NCBI GenBank assembly: GCA_029252045.1
Contig: JAQXCD010000002.1
Span: 49,348-113,347 of the forward strand
Source of the DNA: Sulfitobacter sp.
GTDB lineage: Bacteria > Pseudomonadota > Alphaproteobacteria > Rhodobacterales > Rhodobacteraceae
Length of the DNA: 64,000 nucleotides
Direction of reading: 5' to 3'
Made by a program: the position numbers and the translations under genes. Position 1 is the first letter of the stretch; every line of letters starts with the position of its first letter. This document shows, in pieces, positions 46,232 to 55,094 of this stretch. Below the pieces are notes generated by a model. That model saw nothing but the letters and a program-made list of their open reading frames with translations. It did not search any database and was not told the DNA's origin.

Positions 46232-46933
46232 ATGGAACCTACTGCACATGGCGATGATCCACATCTGGTGGACCGCGTCGGCTGGTTGCGTGCAGCTGTA
46301 CTGGGCGCAAATGATGGTATTGTCTCGGTTGCTTCCCTGATTGTCGGCGTTGCCGCCGCCGACCCGTCGACGCGTGCCGTTCTGATTGCGGGCGCGGCGG
46401 GACTGGCGGCCGGCGCTATGTCGATGGCGGCAGGGGAGTATGTCAGTGTATCCTCTCAGGCTGATCTGGAGAACGCTGATATTGCCCGCGAAAAGCAGGC
46501 ACTTCTTGATGACCCGATTGGCGAAGAGGCCGAACTGGCAGCGATTTATGTGGCACGGGGCCTGTCCGAAGCAACAGCACGCCAAGTGGCGCGCGAGTTG
46601 ACCGAAAGTGATGCACTGGGCGCCCATGTGCGCGATGAGCTGGGCCTCACCGATGAGCAATCGGCCCAACCGTTGTTGGCAGCAGTGGCGTCCGCGATGA
46701 CGTTCAGTGCCTTCGCCGCAATTCCCCTGATTGCGGCCGTGTTGGCCCCTGCCGCAGTACTGATCCCGACCGTCGTAGTTGTCACCCTTATCGCGCTTAC
46801 GGGCCTTGGTGCTTTGGGTGCGATTGCGGGTGGGGCCGCTATCGGCCCTGCCGCGTTGCGGGTTGTCGTTTGGGGCGGGCTTGCCATGGCCGTTACCGCA
46901 GGGGTCGGACGTTTGTTCGGCGTTTCGGTATAA
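46232..46933 (+). CDS. VIT family (VIT1/CCC1) transporter
   Basis: 233 residues from the ATG at 46232, one base after the livF stop. N-terminal LVDRVGWLRAAVLGANDGIV and SMAAGEYVSVSSQADLENAD are the family signatures, with helices rich in Ala, Val and Gly after residue 130. Homologues move iron or manganese across membranes. Why it sits between livF and the PaaK-like gene is unclear; it may be an inserted passenger of the operon. Confidence 0.9.
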   Translation: MEPTAHGDDPHLVDRVGWLRAAVLGANDGIVSVASLIVGVAAADPSTRAVLIAGAAGLAAGAMSMAAGEYVSVSSQADLENADIAREKQALLDDPIGEEAELAAIYVARGLSEATARQVARELTESDALGAHVRDELGLTDEQSAQPLLAAVASAMTFSAFAAIPLIAAVLAPAAVLIPTVVVVTLIALTGLGALGAIAGGAAIGPAALRVVVWGGLAMAVTAGVGRLFGVSV

Positions 46934-46984
46934 CCCTTCCAACAGATGAGTAGGCGCAGGCCTGCGCGAAAACGAGTGATTGAT

Positions 46985-48202
46985 ATGAGCAACTTCGACA
47001 ATCTAGAAACCCGCAATTCTGCTCAACGTGCTGCCGATCTTGGCCGCACGCTACCCGAACAGATTGCCCGCGCCAAAGCGCTAGCGGGTTACGCCGGTGC
47101 GCTTGATCATATCGATCCGGCTACAATTACCAGCCGGGAGGCACTGGCAGCACTGCCAGTATTGCGCAAGTCAGAGCTTGGGAAAGCACAGGCCGCTTCT
47201 GCGCCCTTCGGGGGGTTCACGACCAAACCGGCACACGGGTTTAGCCATATCTTCCAGTCTCCGGGTCCGATTTACGAGCCTTCTTCTACTGACCCTGACT
47301 GGTGGCGTATGGGGCGCTTCTTGCATGGGATGGGCATCGGCGCGGGTGACGTTGTGCACAATTGCTTTGGCTACCACCTGACACCGGCTGGTATGATTTT
47401 CGAGAGTGGTGCACGCGCTGTTGGGGCTGCTGTTCTGCCAGCGGGGACCGGCCAGACAGAGCTGCAAGTGATTGCGGCGCGCGATATTGGTACAACCGCC
47501 TATGCGGGCACGCCAGACTATCTCAAGATCATCCTTGAGAAAGCGGACGAGATGGGCGTGACCCTTGGCATCACCCGCGCGGCAGTGGGCGGCGGCGCGC
47601 TGTTTCCCAGCCTGCGTGCTTGGTACGCCGACCGGGGCATCACTTGCCTCCAGTGCTATGCCACTGCCGACTTGGGCAACATCGCGTACGAATCTCCGGC
47701 TGCCGAAGGTATGATTGTGGATGAGGGTGTGATCGTCGAGATTGTAACCCCCGGTACCGGCAATCCCGTGCCAGAAGGCGAAGTGGGCGAAGTGGTGGTA
47801 ACTACATTGAACCCTGATTACCCGCTGATCCGTTTTGCGACCGGTGATCTGAGTGCTGTATTGGCGGGCGAATCTCCCTGTGGCCGTACCAACATGCGGA
47901 TTAAGGGCTGGATGGGCCGTGCGGACCAGACCACCAAAATCAAAGGGATGTTTGTGCGTCCCGAGCAGGTGGCGCAACTGGTCGCACATCACAGCGAGAT
48001 CACCCGCGCGCGCGTGATTGCAACCCGCGAGGGTGAGCACGATGTGATGACGGTCAAGATCGAGAGCGCGTCACCAGATGCAGAGGCATATGCCACCTCC
48101 GTTGCCGCATTGCTGAAGCTTAAAGGCCGCATTGAAGTGGTGGCACCTGACAGCCTGCCCAAAGACGGCTTGGTGATCGAGGATCAGCGCACCTACGATT
48201 GA
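46985..48202 (+). CDS. PaaK-like AMP-binding protein with atypical P-loop
   Basis: 405 residues from the ATG at 46985. Overall similarity to phenylacetate-CoA ligase: SREALAALPVLRKSEL near the start, AAVGGGALFPSLRAWYADRG in the middle, GEVVVTTLNPDYPLIRFATGD and the C-terminal MRIKGWMGRADQTTKIKG. The expected SSGTTGxP loop is replaced by IFQSPGPIYEPSS. Proteins like this recur at the end of fadD-liv operons. Whether it forms an acyl-CoA is unproven. Confidence 0.82.
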   Translation: MSNFDNLETRNSAQRAADLGRTLPEQIARAKALAGYAGALDHIDPATITSREALAALPVLRKSELGKAQAASAPFGGFTTKPAHGFSHIFQSPGPIYEPSSTDPDWWRMGRFLHGMGIGAGDVVHNCFGYHLTPAGMIFESGARAVGAAVLPAGTGQTELQVIAARDIGTTAYAGTPDYLKIILEKADEMGVTLGITRAAVGGGALFPSLRAWYADRGITCLQCYATADLGNIAYESPAAEGMIVDEGVIVEIVTPGTGNPVPEGEVGEVVVTTLNPDYPLIRFATGDLSAVLAGESPCGRTNMRIKGWMGRADQTTKIKGMFVRPEQVAQLVAHHSEITRARVIATREGEHDVMTVKIESASPDAEAYATSVAALLKLKGRIEVVAPDSLPKDGLVIEDQRTYD

Positions 48203-48212
48203 GGAATGGTCT

Positions 48213-48239
48213 AAAAGTTGGGGCATTGCCCCACTTTTC
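48213..48239 (+). terminator. terminator of the fadD-liv-paaK operon
   Basis: AAAAGTTGGGGC, loop ATT, GCCCCACTTTT. Close to a perfect stem with terminal A and T tracts, eleven bases after the PaaK-like stop. A second small palindrome (CGACTA, AAA, TAGTCG at 48244-48258) follows just before the next start. Confidence 0.7.
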
Positions 48240-48268
48240 ATTCCGACTAAAATAGTCGACATAGGGCT

Positions 48269-49924
48269 ATGAGCAACGCAGACACCTCTTTGACCAAGAC
48301 CACCCGTGACGGTGCGCGGGCGCTGTCGTGGATTGCTCTTTTTATCGCGTGCCTATGTGCATTGCCGATGATTGCGGTGCTTGTTGCGGCCCTGTCTGGC
48401 GGGACACAGACAGTTCAGCTGTTGGCGGAGACGGTTTTAGGTGGCTACGCGCGCACGACCCTGACGCTGGTTGTTTTGGTCGCCTGCGGTACATTTGCAA
48501 TTGGTGTGGGCGCTGCATGGCTGGTTACGATGACGCGTTTTCCGGGTGTCCGGTTCTTTGAGATTGCGCTGGTTCTGCCGCTGGCATTCCCAGCCTATGT
48601 GCTGGCGTATGCCTATACCCATATTCTGGACCATCCGGGGGTTGTGCAGACCACCCTACGGAGCGTGACAGGGTGGGGACCGCGCGATTATTGGTTCCCT
48701 GAGATACGCTCGCTTGGCGGGGCGGCAGTCATGCTGGTCCTTGTTCTCTATCCATATGTCTATTTGCTGGCCCGTGCAGCATTCCTGCAGCAGAGCGGGA
48801 CAACATTCCTCGCCGCCCGCGCTTTGGGGTCTTCGCCTTGGGCGGCTTTTTTCAAAGTCAGTTTGCCGCTTGCACGCCCTGCCATTGCAGGGGGGGTGCT
48901 GCTGACCGTAATGGAAACTGTAGCGGATTTCGGCACGGTGGCCTATTTCGGTGTGCAGACCTTTGCCACTGGCATCTACACCAGTTGGTTTTCGTTGTTT
49001 GACCGCGTGGGTGCGGCCCAGCTTGCGCTATGCCTGCTAAGCTTTGCTTTGCTGTTGGCGATGCTGGAGCGGCTCCAGCGGGGGGACGCAAAATATCACG
49101 ACCCGGCACGGCAGTCGAAAGCAGCACCGGCGATCCCGTTGCGGAAGTGGCAGGCCGTGGCGGCAGTGCTGTTGTGTGGCATACCGGTTTTGTTTGGTGC
49201 CTTGCTGCCGATTGTCGTTCTTTTCTCGATGGGTCTGGGATCAGAGCAGAACCTGCTAAGTGCCCGTTATCTGGGGTTCATCCAGAATTCGGCCACTCTT
49301 GCTTCAGTGGCAGCAGTTGTGACGGTTCTGGCCGCAATCTGTGTTGGGTATTTCCAGCGTATGCAGGGTGGGCGTTTAGCGCAGAGTGCTACCTATGTTG
49401 CCCGCTTGGGCTATGCTGTTCCCGGTGGCGTGATCGCGGTCGGGTTGCTGGTGCCATTTGCTGCCTTTGACAACGCCTTGGATGCGTGGATGCGCAGCAC
49501 ATTCGATATCTCAACGGGGTTGTTGATTACAGGCTCCATCTGGTTGCTGGTCATTGCCTATATGGTGCGGTTCCTTGCTGCTGCACTCGGGGCGTATGAG
49601 GGGGGGCAGGCGATGGTACATGTGAACATGGATTCTGCCTCGAGATCCTTGGGGCAGGGCCCGCTGGGCACATTGCGGCGTGTCCATCTTCCGATTCTCG
49701 CGCCTAGCCTTCTAACGGCGCTGTTGATTGTGTTTGTGGATGTGATGAAAGAACTGCCCGCCACATTGATCATGCGACCATTCAACTTTGATACACTTGC
49801 AGTTCAAGCCTACCGGCTGGCGAGTGACGAACGGTTGGAAGGCGCCGCTGTGCCCAGTCTTGTGATTGTTGCAATGGGGCTGTTGCCGGTTATCCTGATT
49901 TGCCGTCAGGTGGGGCGCCGCTGA
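48269..49924 (+). CDS. ABC transporter permease, two-domain FbpB-type (iron(III) class)
   Basis: 551 residues, roughly 12 transmembrane segments in two homologous halves. Each half has a binding-protein-dependent permease loop: AARALGSSPWAAFFKVSLPLA in the first and SRSLGQGPLGTLRRVHLP in the second. Fused permeases of this type serve ferric iron or, less often, thiamine. The binding protein and ATPase are not adjacent. A small palindrome overlaps its leader, which may be a regulatory site. Confidence 0.88.
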   Translation: MSNADTSLTKTTRDGARALSWIALFIACLCALPMIAVLVAALSGGTQTVQLLAETVLGGYARTTLTLVVLVACGTFAIGVGAAWLVTMTRFPGVRFFEIALVLPLAFPAYVLAYAYTHILDHPGVVQTTLRSVTGWGPRDYWFPEIRSLGGAAVMLVLVLYPYVYLLARAAFLQQSGTTFLAARALGSSPWAAFFKVSLPLARPAIAGGVLLTVMETVADFGTVAYFGVQTFATGIYTSWFSLFDRVGAAQLALCLLSFALLLAMLERLQRGDAKYHDPARQSKAAPAIPLRKWQAVAAVLLCGIPVLFGALLPIVVLFSMGLGSEQNLLSARYLGFIQNSATLASVAAVVTVLAAICVGYFQRMQGGRLAQSATYVARLGYAVPGGVIAVGLLVPFAAFDNALDAWMRSTFDISTGLLITGSIWLLVIAYMVRFLAAALGAYEGGQAMVHVNMDSASRSLGQGPLGTLRRVHLPILAPSLLTALLIVFVDVMKELPATLIMRPFNFDTLAVQAYRLASDERLEGAAVPSLVIVAMGLLPVILICRQVGRR

Positions 49925-49932
49925 GAACTGTG

Positions 49933-49952
49933 GCACCTGAACTCAGGTGTTT
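49933..49952 (+). terminator. hairpin after the FbpB-type gene
   Basis: CACCTGA, AC, TCAGGTG followed by TTTT. A second weaker pairing (TCGCC with GGCGA) follows at once, then the dispersed motif at 49973. Confidence 0.65.
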
Positions 49953-49972
49953 TCGCCTGTGGTTGGCGACAG

Positions 49973-49997
49973 GATTGAGTTTAAGAGCACAATAAAG
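49973..49997 (+). repeat. short dispersed motif, copy 3
   Basis: GATTGAGTTTAAGAGCACAA then TAAAG, located between convergent genes. Related to 10926-10950 and 40767-40793. Confidence 0.45.
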
Positions 49998-50042
49998 AAG
50001 GCAGGCCGCGCAGACCGTAATAGCTGGCGCGCGCGGCGCGGG

Positions 50043-50909
50043 TCAGGCCTTGGTGATCTTGTCTTGGGTCTTGGTGTCAAAATCACTGGCATCATGGCGC
50101 TCGTGCAGTTGCATGGCCAGATCATCGCCAAAGGCTCGGTTTACCATGCGGCCGCGGGTGACGGCGGGGCGCGCATCAATTTCTTTTGCCCAACGCATAA
50201 CGTTTTTGTAGGAGGCAACGTCGAGGAATTCTGCTGCGGAGTATAGGCGGCCCAGAACCAATTGGCCGTACCACGACCAGATGGCGATATCTGCGATCGA
50301 ATATTCGCCTGCGAACCATTTGTTTTCAGCCAAATGGCGATCCATGACGTCCAGCTGGCGCTTTGTCTCCATTGAGAAGCGGTTGATTGGGTATTCGAAT
50401 TTTTCTGGGGCGTAGGCGTAGAAGTGGCCAAAGCCGCCACCCAGATAGGGGGCGGATCCCATCTGCCAGAATAGCCAGCTCATCATTTCGGTTTTCTGCG
50501 CGGGGTAGGTCGGGATGAAAGCGCCGAATTTTTCTGCAAGATACAGCAGGATTGCGCCGCTCTCGAATACACGTTGAGGGGTGTCGGTAGAGTGGTCCAT
50601 CAGAGCGGGGATTTTGGAATTGGGGTTCACATCTACAAAACCGGAGCCGAATTGCGTACCCTCACGGATGTTTACCAGCCATGCGTCGTATTCTGCACCT
50701 GCGTGACCTGCAGCCAGAAGCTCTTCGAGTAGAATAGTGACTTTTACTCCGTTTGGCGTGGCCAGCGAATAGAGTTGTATCGGGTGTTTTCCGACCCGGA
50801 GTTCCTTTTCATGGGTGGGCCCCGCGATAGGGCGATTGATGGAGGCGAACTGTCCGCCGTTCTCTGACTCCCATGTCCAGACTTTCGGCGGTGTATATGT
50901 ATCGGTCAT
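50043..50909 (-). CDS. YghU-like glutathione S-transferase / disulfide-bond reductase
   Basis: 288 residues from the ATG at 50909, preceded by AAGGAAC. The opening TDTYTPPKVWTWESENGG, LYSLATPNGVKVTILLEELL, and DVNPNSKIPALMDHS with FESGAILLYLAEKFG fit YghU, whose known member reduces glutathione-linked disulfides and has glutathionyl-peroxidase activity. The length equals that of E. coli YghU. No extension above the ATG is conserved. Confidence 0.93.
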   Translation of the reverse strand: MTDTYTPPKVWTWESENGGQFASINRPIAGPTHEKELRVGKHPIQLYSLATPNGVKVTILLEELLAAGHAGAEYDAWLVNIREGTQFGSGFVDVNPNSKIPALMDHSTDTPQRVFESGAILLYLAEKFGAFIPTYPAQKTEMMSWLFWQMGSAPYLGGGFGHFYAYAPEKFEYPINRFSMETKRQLDVMDRHLAENKWFAGEYSIADIAIWSWYGQLVLGRLYSAAEFLDVASYKNVMRWAKEIDARPAVTRGRMVNRAFGDDLAMQLHERHDASDFDTKTQDKITKA

Positions 50910-51056
50910 GTGATGAGTTCCTTCATGTAGGGTTCGGAGGGCAGTAACGACTTTTCCTGCTTGCTGCACAAGGGGGTGCACCTTTTCGTTATCTAGGTCA
51001 CAACTGGTTGTGTTGTGGCGGATACTGGTGCCCCGCGTGGATGGTGGAGTGCGGAA

Positions 51057-51866
51057 ATGACGATATTCTTGCTGATGGTTGCTCTGATTGCTGCGGGTGT
51101 AATGTACGGGGTGCGGGCGCGTAAACGGCGGCGTGAAGGCTTGCTCCGTAGCTTGCTGACAGAACATGATCATGCCGTGATTGCGCAGCAGGTGCCATTG
51201 GTGGCACGGATGCCTCCAGAGTTGCGCGAAAAATTGGAAGGCAAGATTTGCCTGTTTCTGGATCAGGTTGAGTTTCAAGGCTGTAACGGGCTGGATGTGA
51301 CCGAGGAAATGGCGTTGTCTATTGCGGCGCAGGCCTGTCTGCTCGTTGTGAATACAGATGCCTGGTATGACAATTTGACGACAATCATGGTCTATCCGGG
51401 TGCTTTCAAATCAAAGGGCACACAAGTGGACGGGTTTGTGGTGACGCAAACCGAAACGGTACGTACGGGGGAAAGCTGGTCACGCGGGCCTGTTATCCTG
51501 TCGTGGGCGCATAGCCAACAGGGCGCGCTGGACGACCATGACGGCCATAATGTTGTAATACACGAATTTGCCCATCAATTTGATGATCGTTCAGGACGCA
51601 CAGATGGTGTGCCGCTTCTTAATAGAGCGCAAAGCCATGCAAAATGGGTAGAGGTGTTTTTGGACGGTTTTGCGCGTCATCAGCGCCTCGCGGCGCAGGG
51701 GCGACAGACTGTCATCGACCCATACGGTGCAACTGGGCATGAGGAGTATTTTGCCACGTCCGTAGAAGCATTCTTCGAGAGGGCGGTCGACCTGCGCGCG
51801 GCAGAGCCTGACGTCTACGCGAAACTGGCCGATGTGTTCCAGCTTGACCCGGCTGGCTGGAGTTAA
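51057..51866 (+). CDS. MtfA-like zinc peptidase (M90 type)
   Basis: 269 residues from the ATG at 51057 (GGTGGAG upstream); a GTG at 51015 is an alternative. One N-terminal membrane helix (FLLMVALIAAGVMYGV), then the zinc motif HEFAHQFDDRSGRTDGVP and TGHEEYFATSVEAFFE with the third ligand. In E. coli MtfA titrates the repressor Mlc to control glucose uptake; the membrane helix here is an addition to that form. The terminator downstream is shared with rpmJ. Confidence 0.88.
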   Translation: MTIFLLMVALIAAGVMYGVRARKRRREGLLRSLLTEHDHAVIAQQVPLVARMPPELREKLEGKICLFLDQVEFQGCNGLDVTEEMALSIAAQACLLVVNTDAWYDNLTTIMVYPGAFKSKGTQVDGFVVTQTETVRTGESWSRGPVILSWAHSQQGALDDHDGHNVVIHEFAHQFDDRSGRTDGVPLLNRAQSHAKWVEVFLDGFARHQRLAAQGRQTVIDPYGATGHEEYFATSVEAFFERAVDLRAAEPDVYAKLADVFQLDPAGWS

Positions 51867-51884
51867 TTCAACTGCAGAAACAAC

Positions 51885-51916
51885 AAAAAGGCCGCTCCGG
51901 CGGGAGCAGCCTTTTT
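51885..51916. terminator. bidirectional terminator
   Basis: AAAAAGGCCGCTCC, GGC, GGGAGCAGCCTTTTT. A and T runs on both sides; it serves the MtfA-like gene (+) and rpmJ (-). Confidence 0.9.
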
Positions 51917-51937
51917 AAGTCGCCAGCTGTGCGCGGC

Positions 51938-52063
51938 TCAACCCTGACGGGCTTTGAAGCGACGCTGGGTCTTGTTGATCACGTAAACGCGGCCTTTGCG
52001 ACGCACAACGCGGCAGTCACGGTGCCGGTTTTTCAGCGAGCGGAGCGAATTGCGAACTTTCAT
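51938..52063 (-). CDS. rpmJ: 50S ribosomal protein L36
   Basis: 41 residues: [20 protein letters not shown], then [20 protein letters not shown]. This is the longer, zinc-free L36 form: the CxxC and following Cys/His ligands of classic L36 are missing and one cysteine remains. GGAAGGATC precedes the ATG. It is 86 bp downstream of the tRNA-Val gene on the same strand. Confidence 0.97.
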   Translation of the reverse strand: MKVRNSLRSLKNRHRDCRVVRRKGRVYVINKTQRRFKARQG

Positions 52064-52149
52064 GGGTTCGATCCTTCCAGTTTTTAGGGCGCGGTTCAGC
52101 GCCGGTTTACGGGCAGCGCAGCCGTTAGACGGATACGCCAGTGAATACA

Positions 52150-52224
52150 TGGTGGGCGATACTGGGATCGAACCAGTGACCCCTTCGATGTCAACGAAGT
52201 GCTCTACCGCTGAGCTAATCACCC
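52150..52224 (-). tRNA. tRNA-Val (anticodon GAC)
   Basis: 75 bases reading from 52224 down. The acceptor stem pairs GGGTGAT with ATCGCCC, the D arm is AGCTCAGCGGTAGAGC, the anticodon stem-loop is CTTCGTTGACATCGAAG with GAC, the T arm is CACTGGTTCGATCCCAGT, and the CCA end is encoded. Confidence 0.97.
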
Positions 52225-52376
52225 ACTTATATGAACGCGCTGACCGAACCCCAAACAAAAATGGGGCGCGAAATCACCGCGCCGTCCGCGTGCTATAAAA
52301 GGAGTCGCAAGCGTGATCAAGGGCTTTTGGCTTTGTGACAAACTACGCTATGTCTTTTATTTGAAAGGATACACAT

Positions 52377-53237
52377 ATGCCCGCCACTGCTTTTGATGTT
52401 TTATTGCCCGCAGCGCCTGCGTCATGTGTTGTATTTGCTTCACCGCATTCGGGGCGTGACTATAGCTGGTCCTTCTTGCGGAAGACGGTTTTGAACGAAC
52501 ACGCAATCCGCTCGTCCGAAGATGCTTTTGTTGATCAGCTTTTTGAGTGCGCGTCGGAATACGGCGCAGCCTTTATCAAGGCAGGTGCCCCGCGGGCCTA
52601 CGTTGATCTCAATCGCGCGCGGGACGAGCTTGATCCCGCTCTGATCGAAGGGGTTCGCCGCACGGGGCATAACCCGCGAGTCGCATCGGGCCTTGGGGTT
52701 ATCCCACGCGTCGTGGCAAACGGACGTGCGATTTATCGCGGTAAGATGACGATGTATGAGGCCGAAGACCGGATCGCCCGCTACTGGGATCCTTATCACA
52801 ACCGTCTGCAGAGCCTGCTGGACACAGCACATGCCCGCCACGGGCAGACTGTGCTGATCGATTGTCATTCGATGCCGCATGAGGCGATGGATGGTGTGGC
52901 GCGCGCGGGCATGCGACGCCCCGATGTTGTTCTGGGAGACCGTTTCGGCGCGGCGGCCAGTGGTGATGTCGTGGACCGCATCGAGGCTGCGTTTTCGAGC
53001 GCAGGGTTCATTGTGACACGGAATGCGCCATTTGCAGGGGCCTATATTACGCAGGCCTACGGCAAACCTTCGAAGGGCCAACATGCAATTCAGGTGGAAA
53101 TTGACCGCTCGCTTTACATGAACGAGCAGTTGATTCGCCCGAATGGTAACTTTGAAGCCGTTCAGGCCGCATTGCGGGGCGTGGTGAAAGAAGTGGCCAA
53201 AATCGGGGAGGGCCGCATCCCGCTGGCTGCAGAATAA
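52377..53237 (+). CDS. N-formylglutamate amidohydrolase family protein
   Basis: 286 residues, with AAAGGATA eight bases before the ATG. Motifs: SPHSGRDYSWSFL, IRSSEDAFVDQLFECA, APRAYVDLNRARDELDP, the metal site LIDCHSMPHE, and ITQAYGKPSKGQHAIQVEID. The family hydrolyses N-formylglutamate in histidine degradation. No other hut genes are nearby, so the substrate may differ. Confidence 0.9.
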   Translation: MPATAFDVLLPAAPASCVVFASPHSGRDYSWSFLRKTVLNEHAIRSSEDAFVDQLFECASEYGAAFIKAGAPRAYVDLNRARDELDPALIEGVRRTGHNPRVASGLGVIPRVVANGRAIYRGKMTMYEAEDRIARYWDPYHNRLQSLLDTAHARHGQTVLIDCHSMPHEAMDGVARAGMRRPDVVLGDRFGAAASGDVVDRIEAAFSSAGFIVTRNAPFAGAYITQAYGKPSKGQHAIQVEIDRSLYMNEQLIRPNGNFEAVQAALRGVVKEVAKIGEGRIPLAAE

Positions 53238-53246
53238 CGGCCGCTC

Positions 53247-53310
53247 ATCTCATTTGGCCGTAAATCCTCCGGGGGAGTCTTTGCCTTAGCAAAGACGGGG
53301 GCTGGCCCCC
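53247..53310 (+). repeat. intergenic repeat, copy B (with hairpins)
   Basis: ATCTCATTTGGCCGTAAATC then CTCCGGGGGAGT (53247-53278), followed by two stem-loops: CTTTG with CAAAG (53279-53294) and GGGGGC with GCCCCC (53297-53310). Shares its head with 34671-34702 in reverse orientation. It lies between convergent genes and may also terminate. Confidence 0.65.
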
Positions 53311-53317
53311 TCCCGCT

Positions 53318-54571
53318 TCATCGCAATGTCCGCCCCTTAACAATGGCCTTTGCGCCAAAGCGACCGCGGATTGCATCTGTGGCGCGCTCCGCATCGGAAC
53401 GGCGGGCGGCGCCCGGGTCCAGTAAATCCCCCAGCTTATCCGCGTCTTTTTCGTCGCAAAGATCGGAGAGACCGCAGCCGAGCAAACGGTAGGGGCCATC
53501 TTCTTTCACCTGATCAAACAGGCCGCGCGCGGTGCGGTATATCCGGTCTGCCAACTGTGTGGGGTCGCTCAGGGCGACGCGGCGTGACAAGAGCGTATGA
53601 TCGCTGCGTTTGAGTTTGAGCGTGACAACCCGACCGGCAAGATGTTTGGCTTTTGCACGGTCTGCGACCTTTTCAGCCATGCGCCAGATGTGACCGTCCA
53701 GCAGATCAGGGTTGGAGGTGTTATCGTGAAAAGTCGTCTCGTTCGAGATGGATTTCATCGGGGCGTCGGCGGATACGCGGCGCCGGTCCTCGCCGCGCGC
53801 AAGATGGAACAGGCGTTCCCCCATGCTCCCAAAGCGCGCAACCAGATCGCTCTGCTCCCAACGCAGTAAATCGGAAAAGCTGCGTATACCTGCCTTCTCC
53901 AGCGAAGCCTGCGCGGCAGCACCTACCCCCCAGATCATACGCACAGGTTTGTCCCGCAGGAAATCCATCGTTTCGGCCTTGCCGATCACGGAGAAGCCGT
54001 GCGGCTTATCCAGATCAGAGGCAACTTTGGCCAGAAACTTGTTGTGACTGAGGCCAATGGAGCCTGTAAGCCCAAGCTCATTCTTCATACGGCGGACCAG
54101 CCGCGCCAGCATCACGGCAGGGGGCGCGCCGTGCAGGCGGGTGGTGCCGCTCATGTCCAGAAAGGCCTCGTCTAGGGACAAGGGTTCAATCGCGGGTGTC
54201 AGTTCTTCCATCATTACGCGGATTGCGCGCGAGGCTTTGACGTATTCCTCCATGCGCGGGCGGATCACGACGGCGTTCGGGCAAAGCTTGAGCGCTTGAA
54301 ACATGGGCATGGCCGAGCGCACACCGCGAATGCGCGCGACATAGCAGGCAGTCGAGACAACGCCGCGGTGGCCACCGCCAATGATCACGGGTTTGCCCTC
54401 TAGGGATGGATCATCGCGTTTCTCGACCGAGGCGTAGAACGCGTCGCAATCCATATGGGCAATGTTCAAATCCCACAGTTCCGGATGCCGCGTCACGCGC
54501 GGGCTGGCGCAGGCAGGACATCTGCGCGCATCGTCAAACTGGGTCAGGCAATCACGGCAGAGTGCGGACAT
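53318..54571 (-). CDS. dinB: DinB-family DNA polymerase IV with N-terminal zinc ribbon
   Basis: 417 residues. The first 30 or so hold CRDCLTQFDDARRCPACASP, a CxxC-x9-CxxC pattern suited to zinc, before the Y-family core. The core has AHMDCDAFYASVEKRDDPSL, IGGGHRGVVSTACYVAR and PLSLDEAFLDMSGTTR with the catalytic acidic residues, then the thumb and little-finger domains. Error-prone translesion synthesis. No LexA-type operator was identified by eye. Confidence 0.9.
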   Translation of the reverse strand: MSALCRDCLTQFDDARRCPACASPRVTRHPELWDLNIAHMDCDAFYASVEKRDDPSLEGKPVIIGGGHRGVVSTACYVARIRGVRSAMPMFQALKLCPNAVVIRPRMEEYVKASRAIRVMMEELTPAIEPLSLDEAFLDMSGTTRLHGAPPAVMLARLVRRMKNELGLTGSIGLSHNKFLAKVASDLDKPHGFSVIGKAETMDFLRDKPVRMIWGVGAAAQASLEKAGIRSFSDLLRWEQSDLVARFGSMGERLFHLARGEDRRRVSADAPMKSISNETTFHDNTSNPDLLDGHIWRMAEKVADRAKAKHLAGRVVTLKLKRSDHTLLSRRVALSDPTQLADRIYRTARGLFDQVKEDGPYRLLGCGLSDLCDEKDADKLGDLLDPGAARRSDAERATDAIRGRFGAKAIVKGRTLR

Positions 54572-54631
54572 AGCGGGGATTGTGATCTACTTAGGGATGC
54601 TTGATCATAGGGCGACCAGCCGGAGAGAGCC

Positions 54632-55075
54632 ATGCAATTCGACGTCGAGCAATATCAGGGCACGCCTTTTGGTGGTGCAAAAATGGCTTTGTATCTGGGT
54701 GACCAACTGGCGGTCATCTTGCGTGATGCAAAGCCGGGGCTGATATTTGCCGACCATTGGGATCTTCCGGGCGGAGGACGCGAAGGGTCGGAGACGCCAC
54801 TGGAGTGTGCATTGCGGGAATGTCGCGAAGAGTTGGGTCTGGATGTGCCGCGAGAAGCAGTCGTCTGGTGCCGCGAGTTTCACGAGGGCGATGTGGCCAA
54901 ATGGTTTTTTGTGGCACAAATTCCGCGATCGGCGCGCTGTGACGTAATATTTGGCGATGAGGGCCAGATGTGGAGGTTGATGGAAGAAGATGATTTTTTG
55001 TCCCATCCAAAAGCGGTGCCGGCTTTTCAGGCACGTTTGTCCGTATGGGTCGGCGAGCGTGATGCAAAATGCTGA
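54632..55075 (+). CDS. NUDIX hydrolase
   Basis: 147 residues. The NUDIX box G-x5-E-x7-REUxEExGU is complete (GGREGSE, then CALRECREELGLDV). GGAGAG stands before the ATG. It hydrolyses a nucleoside diphosphate linked to another group, but the substrate cannot be read from the box. Divergent from dinB. Confidence 0.92.
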   Translation: MQFDVEQYQGTPFGGAKMALYLGDQLAVILRDAKPGLIFADHWDLPGGGREGSETPLECALRECREELGLDVPREAVVWCREFHEGDVAKWFFVAQIPRSARCDVIFGDEGQMWRLMEEDDFLSHPKAVPAFQARLSVWVGERDAKC

Positions 55076-55094
55076 TTAACAGTTTTTACTCCTA

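Noticed and set aside
50910..51278. N-terminal extension of the YghU-like protein
   Set aside because: The length from 50909 equals the family norm and a ribosome site precedes it; the extension overlaps the promoter and start of the MtfA-like gene.
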